From: Pomphorhynchus laevis
Taxonomy: Eukaryota; Acanthocephala; Palaeacanthocephala; Echinorhynchida; Pomphorhynchidae
NCBI GenBank assembly: GCA_012934845.2
Contig: WNNJ02001303.1
Location: forward strand, 62,001 to 126,000
DNA length: 64,000 nucleotides
Direction: 5' to 3'
The notes under the pieces are model-generated. The model was not told where the DNA came from. It saw only the letters and a list, made by a program, of their open reading frames with translations, and did not search any database. A program made the translations under genes and the position numbers. Below, in pieces: positions 44,150 through 55,887 of the stretch; the first letter of the stretch is position 1, and the number at the start of each line of letters is the position of its first letter.

Positions 44150-45640
44150 AATGACAAGTGTTCTGGTGTATACGAGATTCGACCTGAAGCTTCAAAGGCT
44201 CTCGACGTTGTTGGCATGAAGTGGCTAACACGGATCTTCAATGTTGCATTAAAGTCGGGCAACGTTCCTCGTGAGTGGCGAACTGGGGTGGGGGTACCTA
44301 TATTTAAGAAAGCTGACCGAAGAGTGTCTTCCAATTATCGAGGCATCACTCTTCTTTGCCAAACTAGTAAGTTATGTGCTAGGATTCTTGAGTCAAGGAT
44401 ACATTCTATAGTTGAGGGACAGTTGCAAGAGGAACAATGCCGCTATCGTCCAGGTCGTGGAACTGCGGAACAGCTCTTTACTCTATCAAGAATCCTTGAA
44501 CAGTCTTGGGAGTTTGTTCAACCGGTCTCTATGTGTTTTGTAGATTTGGAGGAGGCGTTCGACCCAGTTCCGCGAGAGAGGTTGTGGGAGGTATTAAGGG
44601 AGTATGGAGTACCACATTTTCTTCGGGTAGCTGTGGCTTCTCTGTATGAACAAAGTATGAGTTGTGTTCGTGTTCTAGGTAGGAAGTCTGAATCATTTCC
44701 AGTAGGCGTTGGACTTCGTCAGGGTTGTCCTTTGTATCCACTTTTGTTCCTTGTTTATATGAACAAATTTCGAGACGGGCAGCTCTGACGGATGTCGCTA
44801 TTCAGTTCGGTTCCATCAGGTTTATATCTCTGCTTTTTGCAGATGACGTTGTTTTGTTGGTTTCTTGTCCTGAGGACTTACAATGCCTACTAGATCGATT
44901 CACGATGGAATTCCAAGCGGCAGGGATGTTAGTCACTACCTCCAAGACTGTCTCTATGTGTTCGTCTCGGATTCAGGTGTCAATGTCAATCCGGATTGGG
45001 GAAAGGTTCTTCCTGATGTGAAGGATTTAAAATATCGTGGGGTATTGTTCTCGAGGGACGGCAGGAACATCAGGGAGATTGAAAATCGGATTTGTGCAGC
45101 TAACGCAACAATACGTTCTTTGTACAGGTCTGTAGTGGTGAAGCGGGAGTTGAGTCTTCGGGCGAAACTTTTGGTCTACCACGCAATTTTCGTTCCATTC
45201 TTAACTTATGATCATGAGCTTTGGGTTAAGACCAGAAAGATAATATCTCGTATACAGGCGTCCGAAATACGGTTCCTTCGCGGTGTGAACGGTCTTAGCC
45301 TTAGAGATAAGTTTAAAAATTCTGGTCATCCGGGATGGACTAGAAGTAATGTCGTTGCTTCTTTACATCGAAAAAAGTCAGCTGTGGTGTATAGGACACG
45401 TTCTGAGGATGTCTAGGGATCGCTTTCGTCGGAGGGGTTTCCAGGCCGGACTCTCTTGAAAGAAACCTCGATGTAGATCTCGATACATGTGAAGAGATCA
45501 AATCTCGAAACTGGCCGAAGACCGCCTTGGTCTATCTAAAATAGAACTCTGGTCTGTCGCCCAGGATCGCGATGTCTGGAGTAGTTTTGTTTGTTCACTG
45601 CCTCCAAGACCCAACACCCGGACAAGTGGCTGATAGGACA
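44150..45640 (+). pseudogene. LINE-C reverse transcriptase and C-terminal region
   Basis: RT: GMKWLTRIFNVALKSG, WRTGVGVPIFKKADRRV, NYRGITLLCQTSKL, EEQCRYRPGRGTAEQL, MCFVDLEEAFDPVPRERLW (motif A), GLRQGCPLYPLLFLVYMN (motif B), then in the next frame SLLFADDVVLLVS (motif C, FADD intact), KDLKYRGVLFSRDGRN, AANATIRSLYRS, FLTYDHELWVKT and LSLRDKFKNSGHPGW. The tail runs to about 45635 (LGLSKIELW, DVWSSFVCSLPPRPNT). Frameshifts near 44730-44780, 44880-45000 and 45390 break it. Confidence 0.85.
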
Positions 45641-45682
45641 AGTCTTGTATATTATTTGTTTTTAATTATCAAGAAATTGTTA

Positions 45683-47040
45683 TTTTTGATAAATTTGTTC
45701 GCTTATTGAATTAAAATTATTAAAGTTAAATACGCATATGTTATCAATGTCTCGAAACATATTTCATATATTTATATAGTTTAACATTGGTTTATTACGA
45801 ATGAGGCTTTCTGGATAAATTTGTTCACTAACTGAATAAAAATTATTAGAATTAAATACACATATATCATCAATGTATCGAAACATATATTTCATATATT
45901 TATATTGTTTAGATTTAGTTTTTACACAGTTATGAACAAATTCATATTATATAAAGCTTAAAAACAAGTCAGCTATAATTGGGCTACTATTACCACTTAT
46001 TGGAATACCTTTTATTTGTCTAAATATAGATGTCCCTACTTTTAAAAAATTTCAATTTATGAAAATATTTAAGGATTCTATTAATTCAATTTTATCCATA
46101 TATTTATATTTATTTGATGGTTTAATTTTTGTTAGATAGGCGTTATAATTATTATAACATATATATGTATATCTTTTTCCGAATATAAGATTAATTAATT
46201 TTACTAACGCTTCTTTAATATCTACTAAACCTAGATTTGTATAAAGAGTACTAAAATCGTATGTATTTATATTTTGAAAATTTATTCCTTTTGTCTGTTC
46301 TAAAAATTCTTTTGTAGAATTAATACTAAAATAGTGTTTTATACCAGTATTAATTTAGATTACCTTGCAATATTTTTTAAAGTTAGCTTTAATTGCTTTA
46401 AAGTATGCTATGTTGGGTAGAGGAGTTAGGGGCCGAAACCTGATAGCATAGCAGTTCCACCTGATGACCTCAATGAATTAAAATTATTAAAGTTAAATAC
46501 GCATATGTTATCAATGTCTCGAAACATATTTCATATATTTATATTGTTTAGATTTATCGTTTACACAGTTATGAACGAATTCATATTCTATAAAGCTTAA
46601 AAACAAGTCAGCTATAATTGGGCTACTATTACCACCCATTGGAACACCTTTTACCCTTCTTAATATAGATGTCCCTACTTTTAAATAATTTTGATTTATC
46701 AAAATATTTAAGGATTCTATTAATTCAATTTTATCCATATATTTATATTTATTTGATGGTTTAATTTTTGTTAGATAGGCGTTATTCACTAATTGAATAA
46801 AAATTATTAGAATTAAATACGCATATATCATCAATGTATCGAAACATATATTTCATATATTTATATTGTTTAGATTTAGTTTTTACACAGTTATGAACAA
46901 ATTCATATTCTATAAAGCTTAAAAACAAGTCAGCTATAATTGGGCTACTATTACCACCCATTGGAACACCTTTTACTTGTCTAAATATAGATGTCCCTAC
47001 TTTTAAATAATTGTAATTTATCAAAATATTGTACATTATA
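45683..47040 (-). mobile_element. Stacked PLE fragments (three RT pieces and one 3'-end module)
   Basis: On the minus strand: 46390-45683 carries the most N-terminal part seen here (STKEFLEQTKGINFQNINTY, then DFSTLYTNLGLVDIKEALVK, typical of PLE RT, and NYNAYLTKIKPSNKYKYMDK) and runs into the motif B and catalytic regions. 46790-46480 and 47036-46785 repeat the segment from YLKVGTSIF(R) through KGVPMGGNSSPIIADLFLSF to the catalytic FRYIDDICVF (last piece). A plus-strand 3'-end module lies between them (46408-46475). Fossil copies. Confidence 0.8.
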
Positions 47041-47234
47041 CCGATCTACTGTATAAATTAATTAATTTAATAAACTAATAATCTAATTATAATTTAATGT
47101 ATAAATTATTTTACTGTAACTGTCCATTTTTTAATAATGTATTATATAAAAATGAAAAATTTTAATAAAATTTTATTTAAATTTTCTACCATGAAAAATG
47201 TCATAGTAGAAAAAAGACGGCAATAACAGACGAT

Positions 47235-49920
47235 TTCAGTTGAGTTGTCTTCTTATAATAGCGGGCAAAGGGGATCATATTCCTTCAACATACACCAGTG
47301 TGCCGCCTTCCGTCTGAACCACTCAGGGTATCTTGTACACCTCAGGGTCCAGTCGAGGGGGACAATGATTGACAATCACGAGTTGAGGAGAATAAAAAAT
47401 TTGGTATTTGCTCTGTAAGACGTACTAGAAAAGAAGAGTTATCCCGAGATTGCCTAGGTATCTCACAGGTGCACCTGAGCTTTCTCAATTAATTCCAGAT
47501 AATTGGCCTGTTTTATGGCCCATCTAGCTTTATTCATTACACTTTTGAATTTAATCAAGTCTGGTGCAGTCGATTATCTAACCTTAATTGTACACCCCAG
47601 GCATTTTATTCAATGCTCAAAGGAAGGTAGTGGTTGATTGTTCAATATGGAAGAGACAGCTGACATTGCTAGTCTTTTCAACCCGAGGGCGCTAAGATAA
47701 TAGATAACAAAGGGAATGAAAATTCGGTCAAATGCAGCGGAAAAATCAAGAAAACAGCCACAGCTAGCTGATGACTGATGTGCTGACAGAACCGATGCAC
47801 CTTACCAAACTCCGAATGGACCGAACGATCTTTAACAAACCAACGGAAACTCGGTGTGATTAAGTTTTACTTACTTAGATGGTCGCGGATTCTACGCCCA
47901 AGCGTTTTTTCGTAAATGGAGATTAGGGAGTTTTGTATCGAAATAGGGCGCAGATCTTTGGGAAATGAAACTACTTTTTTCTTTTATATTAATATTCTAC
48001 GGCTAATGTTGATGCCGGCAACATCGGATGGGGAGGCTAACAGAAGCCTCCCCATCCGACGTGGAGGCAACTTCTTTTCTCTGATTGTCTGTCAAAAGCT
48101 GACAGACCCGAGTGGATAGTGGCGCATGGGATCTGAAGGTGCCCGGGAGTGAACCTTAGTGATTCAGGATATCGATAAGCGATAAATCCTTGCTACTGAA
48201 GTCAATACAAGGCGGGACTGGTTGGGGAGATTGAGTGCTTTCATAATTATATAAGGATAGTGACTTCTCTAAAACTTTGTCAGAGCCTATTCTGTCAATC
48301 CAATCATATGCCCTCTTAGACAAACTTCTCCTTCTTGAGTATCTTACAGAAGGAAGACTGAGATGGATAAGGACGAGCAATGCTCGCCTTATCTTTACTC
48401 AACTGGAACCTATATCTAGAGCTCCAGTATTCTTTCGAAAGGGCCTGCCTGAGGGGAACAGAGAGATTGGGAAGTTTTAGCATTTTAGCTAGGACCTTGA
48501 TTTTCATTTGAGTGGGATTGAATAAATGAACTTCATAGGTAGTGGAAAGTATCGCTGTAGCTTGCGGAGATAGATAGGAATTAAATCGGGTCAGACTCGC
48601 ATTTCATACGACTGGGAAGAGTCGGATCGCTGTCTGGAAGAAGGCTCCTCTGATTGGATCAAAGCTAAACCTCCTCAGCAGCGTGTCTTCCTCTACTTTG
48701 GAAGAAACCGAGTAATGTCCAGGGGAGACCGCATAGATCTAGTTTCCTGAAGGACTTATAACATCTGCATCTCTACCAGATAAAAGGCTAAGGTCAGAAG
48801 CACCTCTCCAATTCCACTGAATGATATTCGTGAAGACGGTTCGAAATTACTTCTCATGCAAATATGTCACTAGAAAAGACAGCGAACCCACTAGTTTGTC
48901 CCAGATGGGGGAAGGTTGCTGTTCCGGCCTCTGGACCTAACAGCGTAATCACTGACCACTCCTTGTACGAAGGGGGAGTTATCACCCTCTGTACAAAACG
49001 GGGAGTTAGCTCCCTGTTTAATAATCTAAGCCTGCCCTTGTTTGTGAACCTTCAGGGGGGCTATTGTGCTCTAAGAGGGGGCTATTGTGCTCTAAGAGGG
49101 GGATATTGTGCTCGTGGAAGAGCGTCTCTTTTGGATTGCTTGTCTTAGGGTGTTGATAGAGATGTGACGCTAGAAACGTATTAAAAATTTTTAGCAGTCT
49201 CTATTGTCGCAATTCTCGCATTCATTTTAATTTCGACTATGTAGATTTTGTCGACGGAAGGAATCTGGACTTCAGGAGGGCTGGTATTGGTGGTCAATTT
49301 TGTACCGGAGGTATCTGGTGCCGCTTCTAGTAACTTTTCAAACTGTGGTATACAGCAGGATGCTGTATACCACAGTTAACGCAACAGACTACAACACTGC
49401 ATGGCAGAGAATGTTCGTATTTCATTGATGCGCAGAGACCGCGATACTTCTCATTTCTACATGAGGAGCTCCAGTGCCCTCCATACATGACAATTGTTGC
49501 AATAGGGGTGAGTCGAATTGTTGGATTCTATGAGTTGGATATTAAGGTTATACCCCAAGAAAGGGTTGAAAGCCGATTTTGAAAGGAGGAGGGTATTCTC
49601 ATCTGATGTTGAACCGAATGCTATGCGTAAGAGGGTGTCCCCTTTACTCATGATAAATCTTAGGTTCGAGATACTGTACATTATCTCTAGTGCCGCAATG
49701 TCCGATGAATCAACCTCGGACGTGATATTAGTTATTTTAATTGTTGCCAGGATTTGCATATGGGTAACTGTGGCTTTATAAGCCAGGTTGTCTTTAGCGA
49801 ATCTTATATAGTCATTGGCGAGGTCAGATGTCATGAGTGGAATACGGTAATTGTTACCGGCTAGTCTAGTAAAGTTAAGTATAACTCTGTTTTTGTATCT
49901 GGAGACGAAGGTTTGCAAAA
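47235..49920 (-). mobile_element. LINE-B copy, degraded, minus strand
   Basis: From right to left: ORF1 part (49918-49457: MQTFVSRYKNRVILNFTRLA, then LEIMYSISNLRFIMSKGD, KSAFNPFLGYNLNIQL, and CxxC in YCNNCHVW); endonuclease traces (about 48900-48780); EN-RT linker (48507-48156: MKIKVLAKMLKLPNLSV, SLSKRAYDWIDRI); shortened RT (about 47900-47640, from 'ttcggtcaaatgcagcg'); 3' UTR to 47235. An internal part of the RT is deleted. It faces the next LINE-B copy head to head. Confidence 0.8.
49060..49125. repeat. 21-bp tandem triplication inside the LINE-B copy
   Basis: 'gggggctattgtgctctaaga' is present about three times in a row (49059-49119), the last with 'gatattgtgctcg'. It is confined to this LINE-B copy. 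Confidence 0.85.
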
Positions 49921-50173
49921 GTTCGTCAATATATATTTGTTCCTTAGAATTGGAAAAATAACTGTAATAGAGACGAGGGGAGCGAGCTTCTTTACTAGTG
50001 AAAGCTCGGCAGAAGCATCACCTTATTTATTTTCCAAAATTAAAACTTCACCAACTTTAATTGATTCTTTTAAACTATACATTTTAGACCAATTTGTAGT
50101 TAAGAAAACCTGGAATTTGCTTGAATTTGCAGCAAAATTATTAAAATTTAACATAACATCCACAGCAAAATAG
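49913..50173 (+). CDS. Open frame of unknown identity at the LINE-B head-to-head junction
   Basis: An 86-codon frame (ends YLFSKIKTSPTLIDSFKLY, ILDQFVVKKTWNLLEFAAK and a stop) lies between the 5' ends of the two opposed LINE-B copies. It reads as protein-like from about 49990 on and may be the N-terminal part of LINE-B ORF1 or captured sequence. No family recognised. Confidence 0.3.
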   Translation: MQKFVNIYLFLRIGKITVIETRGASFFTSESSAEASPYLFSKIKTSPTLIDSFKLYILDQFVVKKTWNLLEFAAKLLKFNITSTAK

Positions 50174-53100
50174 TGTGCAATCATAAAAAAATAGAAAGAT
50201 TCAATGATCAGTTGATCAATGGTAATTTGGTATCAGTTTTAATTGCAAAAAAAATAAGTGTTAGCATGATCGGAGGATCAAAGAGCTATATTGCAACGAT
50301 TTTTCCCGCCAAAGAGGTAAGTGACATTTCTTCTAAAATTTCGATCTCAAGCACGGAGGGAGAACTCTCTCCTGTGCCTAAATTGGTCAACCTCGTTGTA
50401 ATCAAACTGTTACAGCCCCTTGAAAGAAACATCTATTCAACAAGTTCGTAAGAGACTTTACTGGTGGATTCAAAATAGAGTCATTTAATTCTATCCGCTA
50501 CTATGAAGCTGAGATCGGGATTTCTTTCTGTTCTCCAGACATTGCTAGTGCCTATCTAGAATATTTTGGTAAGAATTTTTCTAAGTATGCTACGATCATC
50601 TACAAGACTATTCAGGTTTCAATAAAAATTAATAATCTTCCGTCCTTTGCATCTGACGATGACATAAAAGCTCTCGAGTTTGAATTCAAAGTTCATAATG
50701 TCCGCCCTATTATGGGCAGAAATGGCCAGCCACTGCCGGTGGTCTTTTATTCTACAGCGGTTGATCATGCTGAGTATCTGGCAATCAGTAAATTCAATCC
50801 CTTCTTTGGCACAATCTAGTTTTTTTCACTCATTGATTCAGAGAATGTGACTTACCCCCATTGCAATGGTAGCAACCAAAGGGGCATTGATCTTCGAACT
50901 GAATTCGGCAAAATACTTGTGGAGTTTGCGGGTCTGCGAATGCCTATGAGAGGAAATGTGTTCTTCCCCCTCATTTTACCAATTGCTGGGGCCAGCACCC
51001 CGCTTGGTCAAGAAATTGTAGCCACTTTCGTGCTTACCAATCGAGGCATTGTGGTACTTTCGCCAGCAGCACACTTTGCCGATACCTGCTTGGCTCGTAG
51101 TTCTTCAGGCGGTGGAATGACCGACGCTGAAATCGTAAAACTAATCGACAACATAATACAAGCTAACAAGGACGAAGTTCGTGTGATGTTTATGCATTTG
51201 TTAGCCAAATTGGAGAAGTTGCGCTCTCCTACGACAATCAGCACTACGAAGTCCTCAAGGAAACCCCCAATTTCAAAGAAAAGATCGGCCACAAAACAAA
51301 GTCTGGTCTCACTTAAGCTGACCAGGAAAGATATTAATTTCCTGGAAGTAGCCTCAATGGGAAATGAAGATGTTGCCGGTGGGCGTGTCTTTTTCTAGTG
51401 GGGCTGGGAGTGTGAATGGCAACCCTCTCTCCTGATTCCGACTAGGAGGAGGCATCCCATAATTAAATGCTCCTTAAGATCGTCCGTCATTTTAAACTAT
51501 TCTTGTCCAGCTCTGTCTTGTTTAGCTATATCACTATGTAAGAACGGTAAACGTATCAGTATAGCCAATATCTATATTAGGCTAGCAAAAATTCACAAGA
51601 ACCGTGAGCTCCTAGACCGTATTTTGGGTAGTGGATATAGTATGTTCCTCGTTGACTTTAACGACAGAACTGGACGTTGGATTAATTCAGCACTCCGCAG
51701 AGCCAGGAACGACTACCTTATTCACAAACCACCGTCCTCCACCTTTCATTACTCAACAACTAATTCTCTCCTCGACATATTACTGCTTCATAAGAAGTGG
51801 TTATTGAAACCCATGTGTACTGAGCAGTCGTGACAACAATAGACCACCTTTAATAGCCTAATTCACTGACGGATAGATGAAGATACATTGATTAGAAGAA
51901 GGTTTCACTTTAATCCTATCAGAGTGGCCTTCTTTCAGGCAGCTATTCAACTCTTCCCTATAATTGGAAATGAGAGTCTGACCAAATTTAATTCCTACCT
52001 CTCTTCGCAAGCTACCGCTTTCCTATCGACTACCTATATAGGTCGAATATAGAATTCCACTCTTACAAAACTTAAGGTCCTAGCTAAAATGATACACCTT
52101 CCTAATCTCTCTGTTTCCGCCAGACAAGTCCTCTCAAATGAATAATGGAGCACTAGATATAGGTTCCAGCTGAGTAAGGATAGGGAGATATTGATATAAA
52201 TATATATCAATATATAGGTTCCAGCTGAGCAAGGAATGATCGCCTTAACCCTTCTCAGTCTTCATTTTGGAAGATAATCAACAAGGAGCGGTTTGTATGC
52301 TGGAAGGATATAGCCTGGAGTTTTATCGGTAGCTTAAGCCTTGACAACGTTTTTGAGAGTCACTATTCCTACATAATTATGGAGCCACTCAATCTCCCCA
52401 ACTAATCCCGCCTTGTTGTGACTTCAGGAGCAGGGACTTATATGTGACAGATATCCTTAACTCTTGAGGTCCACTTCCGGGCACCTCCAAATCAGTCGCT
52501 CCACTATCTTCTCGGGTCTGTAAACTTTTGACAGCCGATTAAATTTCCATGGGTTTGCCAAAGGGCGCTCGGTCCTATCAGCAATTGGTGAAGTGCACAA
52601 GTTTTGTCGGGATAACAGTCATCAACTCGCTGTGACTGTTTTCCTTGACTTTTCTGCTGCATTTGTCAGCATCTCCATTCCCTTTGTTGTCTTCTCTCTC
52701 AGGTCCCTCGGGTTGCCTGCGATAATTGTTAACAGGATGGAGATATTGCTGTACACAAACGATTTTATTATGAAGACGACCCTGATGCGTGTCAGTTCTA
52801 CCTTATTACAGGTGTGCCTCAAGGATCCCCACTTTCTTTTATCTTATATCTTGCTGCCTCCATTGTACTATTCAAGAATTTTAAACGTGATAATCATCTA
52901 GTGGTATACCCTGATGATACCACAGCCCTGTTCTCAGGACGCAGGTGCAAAGATGTAGTCTCGGACATTAGCCGTTTCTTTTAAAGATTAAAAGATACCC
53001 ATATTCAATCTTATACTCAATTCGTCCAAATCGCAGGTAGTTGTCTTTCATGGCGCTCCTGCGACAAAGAAAAAATTAAAGAGACTAGCACTCTCAGCTC

Positions 53101-53510
53101 TATCTTCTATATTGACTAAGCAACCAGTCCCTACCTTCACAAGTCGAGCATAATATCTGTGGTTCACCGTTACGGTGAATTGATCTGCGAAAGCTGACCT
53201 GGATAGACTTAAACGTATCCTGAAGAGAGCTAGGTGAGTCCTGAAACGGGTCTAGAATCTGTCATTGAATGGAAAACTCACGTAACCCACTGGGGTACTT
53301 TGGCTACCTTAGGATTAGTCTTCTTCTCAAGAGGAAATCCCCATAAGCAAGTACTAATGTTTATCAAGCTCCTCATCTCGCGATTACCGAGCATAGTCCG
53401 CCTAGATTGGATTCTGTAAGGGGGTGAGAGACCCCAGGGTGGTTTAGTTGGAGAGCGGCGTGTTGGATTGGCTGGAGAGCTCCGATCTCGCTGGACCTGA
53501 GGCCGTAATA
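49930..53510 (+). mobile_element. LINE-B copy, plus strand, nearly full length but degraded
   Basis: ORF1 pieces (50173-51398) include YYEAEIGISFCSPDIASAYL, FGKNFSKYATIIYK, PSFASDDDIKALEFEF, and a charged tail GGGMTDAEIVKLIDNIIQ with KKRSATKQS. The endonuclease end is at 51620-51790 (FLVDFNDRTGRWINSALRR, TNSLLDILLLHK). RT lies at 52590-53130: FCRDNSHQLAVTVFLDFSA (motif A), ITGVPQGSP equivalent near 52810, VVYPDDTTALFSG at about 52900 (YADD reads YPDD) and NLILNSSKSQVVVFH. The 3' UTR is 53150-53510. Only 'LQWNS'-type endonuclease start codons appear lost (51420-51560). Several frameshifts. Confidence 0.82.
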
Positions 53511-53954
53511 TTAGAAGACTGGTAAAGTGATCATTTCTTTAAGTCCTGTTTTCATGTCTCTTTTTTTGTTAGTAGTTATTTTTATCGAATATATAGTTGT
53601 TAATAAAATCCTTATCTTAATTTGTGTCAGTGTAGTAAAGCTGTAAATGGTTGCGACAGAATCCGCAACGATACAAAGTACTGGGCAAGTTAACCGGTAT
53701 TGCGATGATGCAAAACATTGCACGGTTACCGTGTAATGATAGTCGCCAAACCAAAGGGCGCTTGTCGTAACGTGGATTGCACCAATTTGATTAAGTATTT
53801 GAGTGAAAAGTCTCCGGACTAAGGACCGACTTTTCGATTAATTAATTCCAAATAAGATTCGAAGGCTACTGTGTAATGAAGATCTTATTGTTAAAATTAT
53901 TATTACAATAATCTTATTCTTTAAGACAGCAGCTACCGCGGAAGATGAACATTT
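53511..53954. other. Unassigned DNA
   Basis: No gene or known repeat recognised between the LINE-B 3' end and the next PLE pieces. Slightly richer in G+C around 53700-53840. Confidence 0.4.
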
Positions 53955-54480
53955 GTCAAATATGTCATCTTTACGATATAAACTAAAGTAATTTAAATTC
54001 ATGTTAATTTAATGTTCATATTTAGATACAAACCTTTTTATCATAAATATTAGTTTTTTATTTAGAATAAGGCTACCTGGGTAAATGGGTTCTCTTATAA
54101 AAATATTAAAGTTAAATACACATATATCATCAATGTATCAAAACATATTTTTAAAATTGTATATTTATATTTAAAATTGAACAATTGTTATTTAAATGCG
54201 ATAAGTTCGGGTCGGTAAAAAGATAGCGTAAATTATGCTGGGTAGTTTTAGATGTACAACCAAATTTGTGCTAACCATAAAATATTAACCAAACATTTTG
54301 GAGATTCAAATATATCATCAGTTTATCAAAACCTATATTTCATATTTTTATATAATTTAGATTTATTTTTATTAAATTATGAACAAATTTATGTTCTATA
54401 AAGCTTAAAATATTTGCTTTATTCATCGAAAAGTGTATCTTTTCAATGTTTTGTTTATAATAATCATGAAATTCTGAATT
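53955..54480 (-). mobile_element. PLE C-terminal fragment and chimeric PLE-derived unit (copy 2, inverted)
   Basis: 53955-54165 holds the PLE 'LDMNI' strand and catalytic-region flanks on the minus strand. 54171-54480 is the reverse complement of the chimeric unit at 30160-30500, including its non-PLE half ('gggtcggtaaaaagatagcg' on plus). The two copies are nearly identical over ~255 bases although 24 kb apart. Confidence 0.75.
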
Positions 54481-55179
54481 GAACTTAAACTCGATAGTTT
54501 TAATGATAGTGCCGACTCGCTAGTTTCAATTTACGTATCCCGTCAGTATGCTTTGATTTTTGATCAAAGCTAGTTATTGAACTACTTATAGTCTCGTTGA
54601 GCATGCATGTTTTTAAATATATGCATTATATATTTTGTCATGTTGACTAAGTCGCTAGTTTCAATGAAATTTTGCATAGTCCTGTAATTTTAAATTTTGA
54701 ATGTATCTAATGATTGAACTATTTATTATCTAGATGAATACTACACATGTTAGACCCCAATTGAATTTCATCTAAAGTTACAAATCACGAATTCGATAGG
54801 TTTAAAATTTTGTACATTTTTCTCTAATTGAATATATCTGTCATGCCCAATTTAGTTATATACAAAATAAAATCGATATATTTAGTGTAAAACACGTTAT
54901 TTTTCATATTTTCACACTCTCTCTATTGGATATATAAAGGTAAAATCGAATTTCATAAAAATTGATCTTAAAATTTTTTCGTTTTCTCACTCAGCATTCT
55001 GAGCTTAATAATTTTTTTCACAAGTTTTACACATGCATAGGATATTCACAGCTTAAGCTTATATTTATTCGAACTCATTTGATATTGTACAGCCTGAACT
55101 ATTAGCCGCTACTTGTATTTTTATCACGGTTATATCCAGATAGTATAATTCTTAAAAAACTTTGGTCCCGCTTATATGC
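54481..55179. other. Unassigned DNA with weak ~130-bp duplication
   Basis: 'tcgctagtttcaat' occurs near 54519 and 54652, and 'ttgaactaYttat' near 54589 and 54716, suggesting an old tandem duplication of roughly 130 bases. Nothing else recognised. Confidence 0.4.
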
Positions 55180-55560
55180 TCAATTAAGGAATAGAGGTCG
55201 AAACCTGATAGTACCTTCTGAGTACCTTCGAATATTATCTATTAATCAATTCATAAAATACTAGGTTCTATATTTATAAATATTCTTAAAATGCTTTTTA
55301 AGATTATAAAATATTTCCAACTTTAAAACAAATTCTTAAAACAAAATTTGTAGCTATTCCTTATTCTTCTTATACATCGTCTATTATTTATTAGTCAATT
55401 CATAAAAATTGATTTTTATTTTAAATTTTAATTATAAATGCTATCGTAATATAAATATTAATTGTATAAAATCTTATATAATTATATATTAATGATATAT
55501 TATAAATAATTATTTATCTTTATTCTTAATTTATACAATATAAAATACGTCGAGTCAATT
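55180..55560 (+). mobile_element. Degenerate PLE 3' end
   Basis: A reduced module ('gaatagaggtcgaaacctgatag', 'taccttctgagtacc') is followed by the terminal sequence ('tattatttattagtcaattcataaaaattga' to 'ataaaatacgtcgagtcaattatctgat'). It ends just before a possible host exon. Confidence 0.65.
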
Positions 55561-55686
55561 ATCTGATCTGATTAAGTTAAGTTATGCCATTTATTTAAAA
55601 CTAATATTGCTGTTAAACAATTACGGTTAAATTGCCGTTGGGACGAAGAAAATTGTGATAAAGAAATGGGAGTTTTACTACAGTAG

Positions 55687-55797
55687 TTGGAAGCCATTGA
55701 ACTAGATAATATTGTCTCAAAATACAAGCGGATGTCACTCGTAAAATATCCTGCTCCAGAAAATGTATTTATTTTTTCAAAATATTTTTTGGAGTAA
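55687..55797 (+). CDS. Possible terminal exon of an unidentified host gene
   Basis: After a possible acceptor (TTACTACAGTAG) a frame reads LEAIELDNIVSKYKRMSLVK, then YPAPENVFIFSKYFLE and stop TAA. Residue composition is protein-like. The same frame is also open further left (LNCRWDEENCDKEMGVLLQ), separated by one TAG, so either the exon starts after the TAG or this is a decayed gene. No family recognised. It lies 90 bases upstream of the RAD54 start, on the same strand. Confidence 0.35.
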   Translation: MEAIELDNIVSKYKRMSLVKYPAPENVFIFSKYFLE

Positions 55798-55887
55798 AAT
55801 AAAACTTGTTTGTTGGCTTCATTATATAAGTAGTGAATTATTAACCTACCTGGTTTTTGTTTAACAATTAAATTTGTTACCAAATAG

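Larger units (their letters stand above)
42125..45682 (+). mobile_element. Long LINE-C copy (RTE-like non-LTR retrotransposon)
   Basis: A near-complete element: 5' UTR with two ~134-bp tandem monomers (42291-42548), endonuclease (42760-43370), linker, RT (44150-45020), C-terminal region to about 45635, and a short 3' UTR. Only one ORF is evident, as in RTE-type LINEs, and the protein resembles a LINE family common in fish genomes (ends LSLRDRVR..., then a Pro-Arg tail). Clade assignment to RTE is a judgement. Frameshifts and stops interrupt the ORF. Confidence 0.85.
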
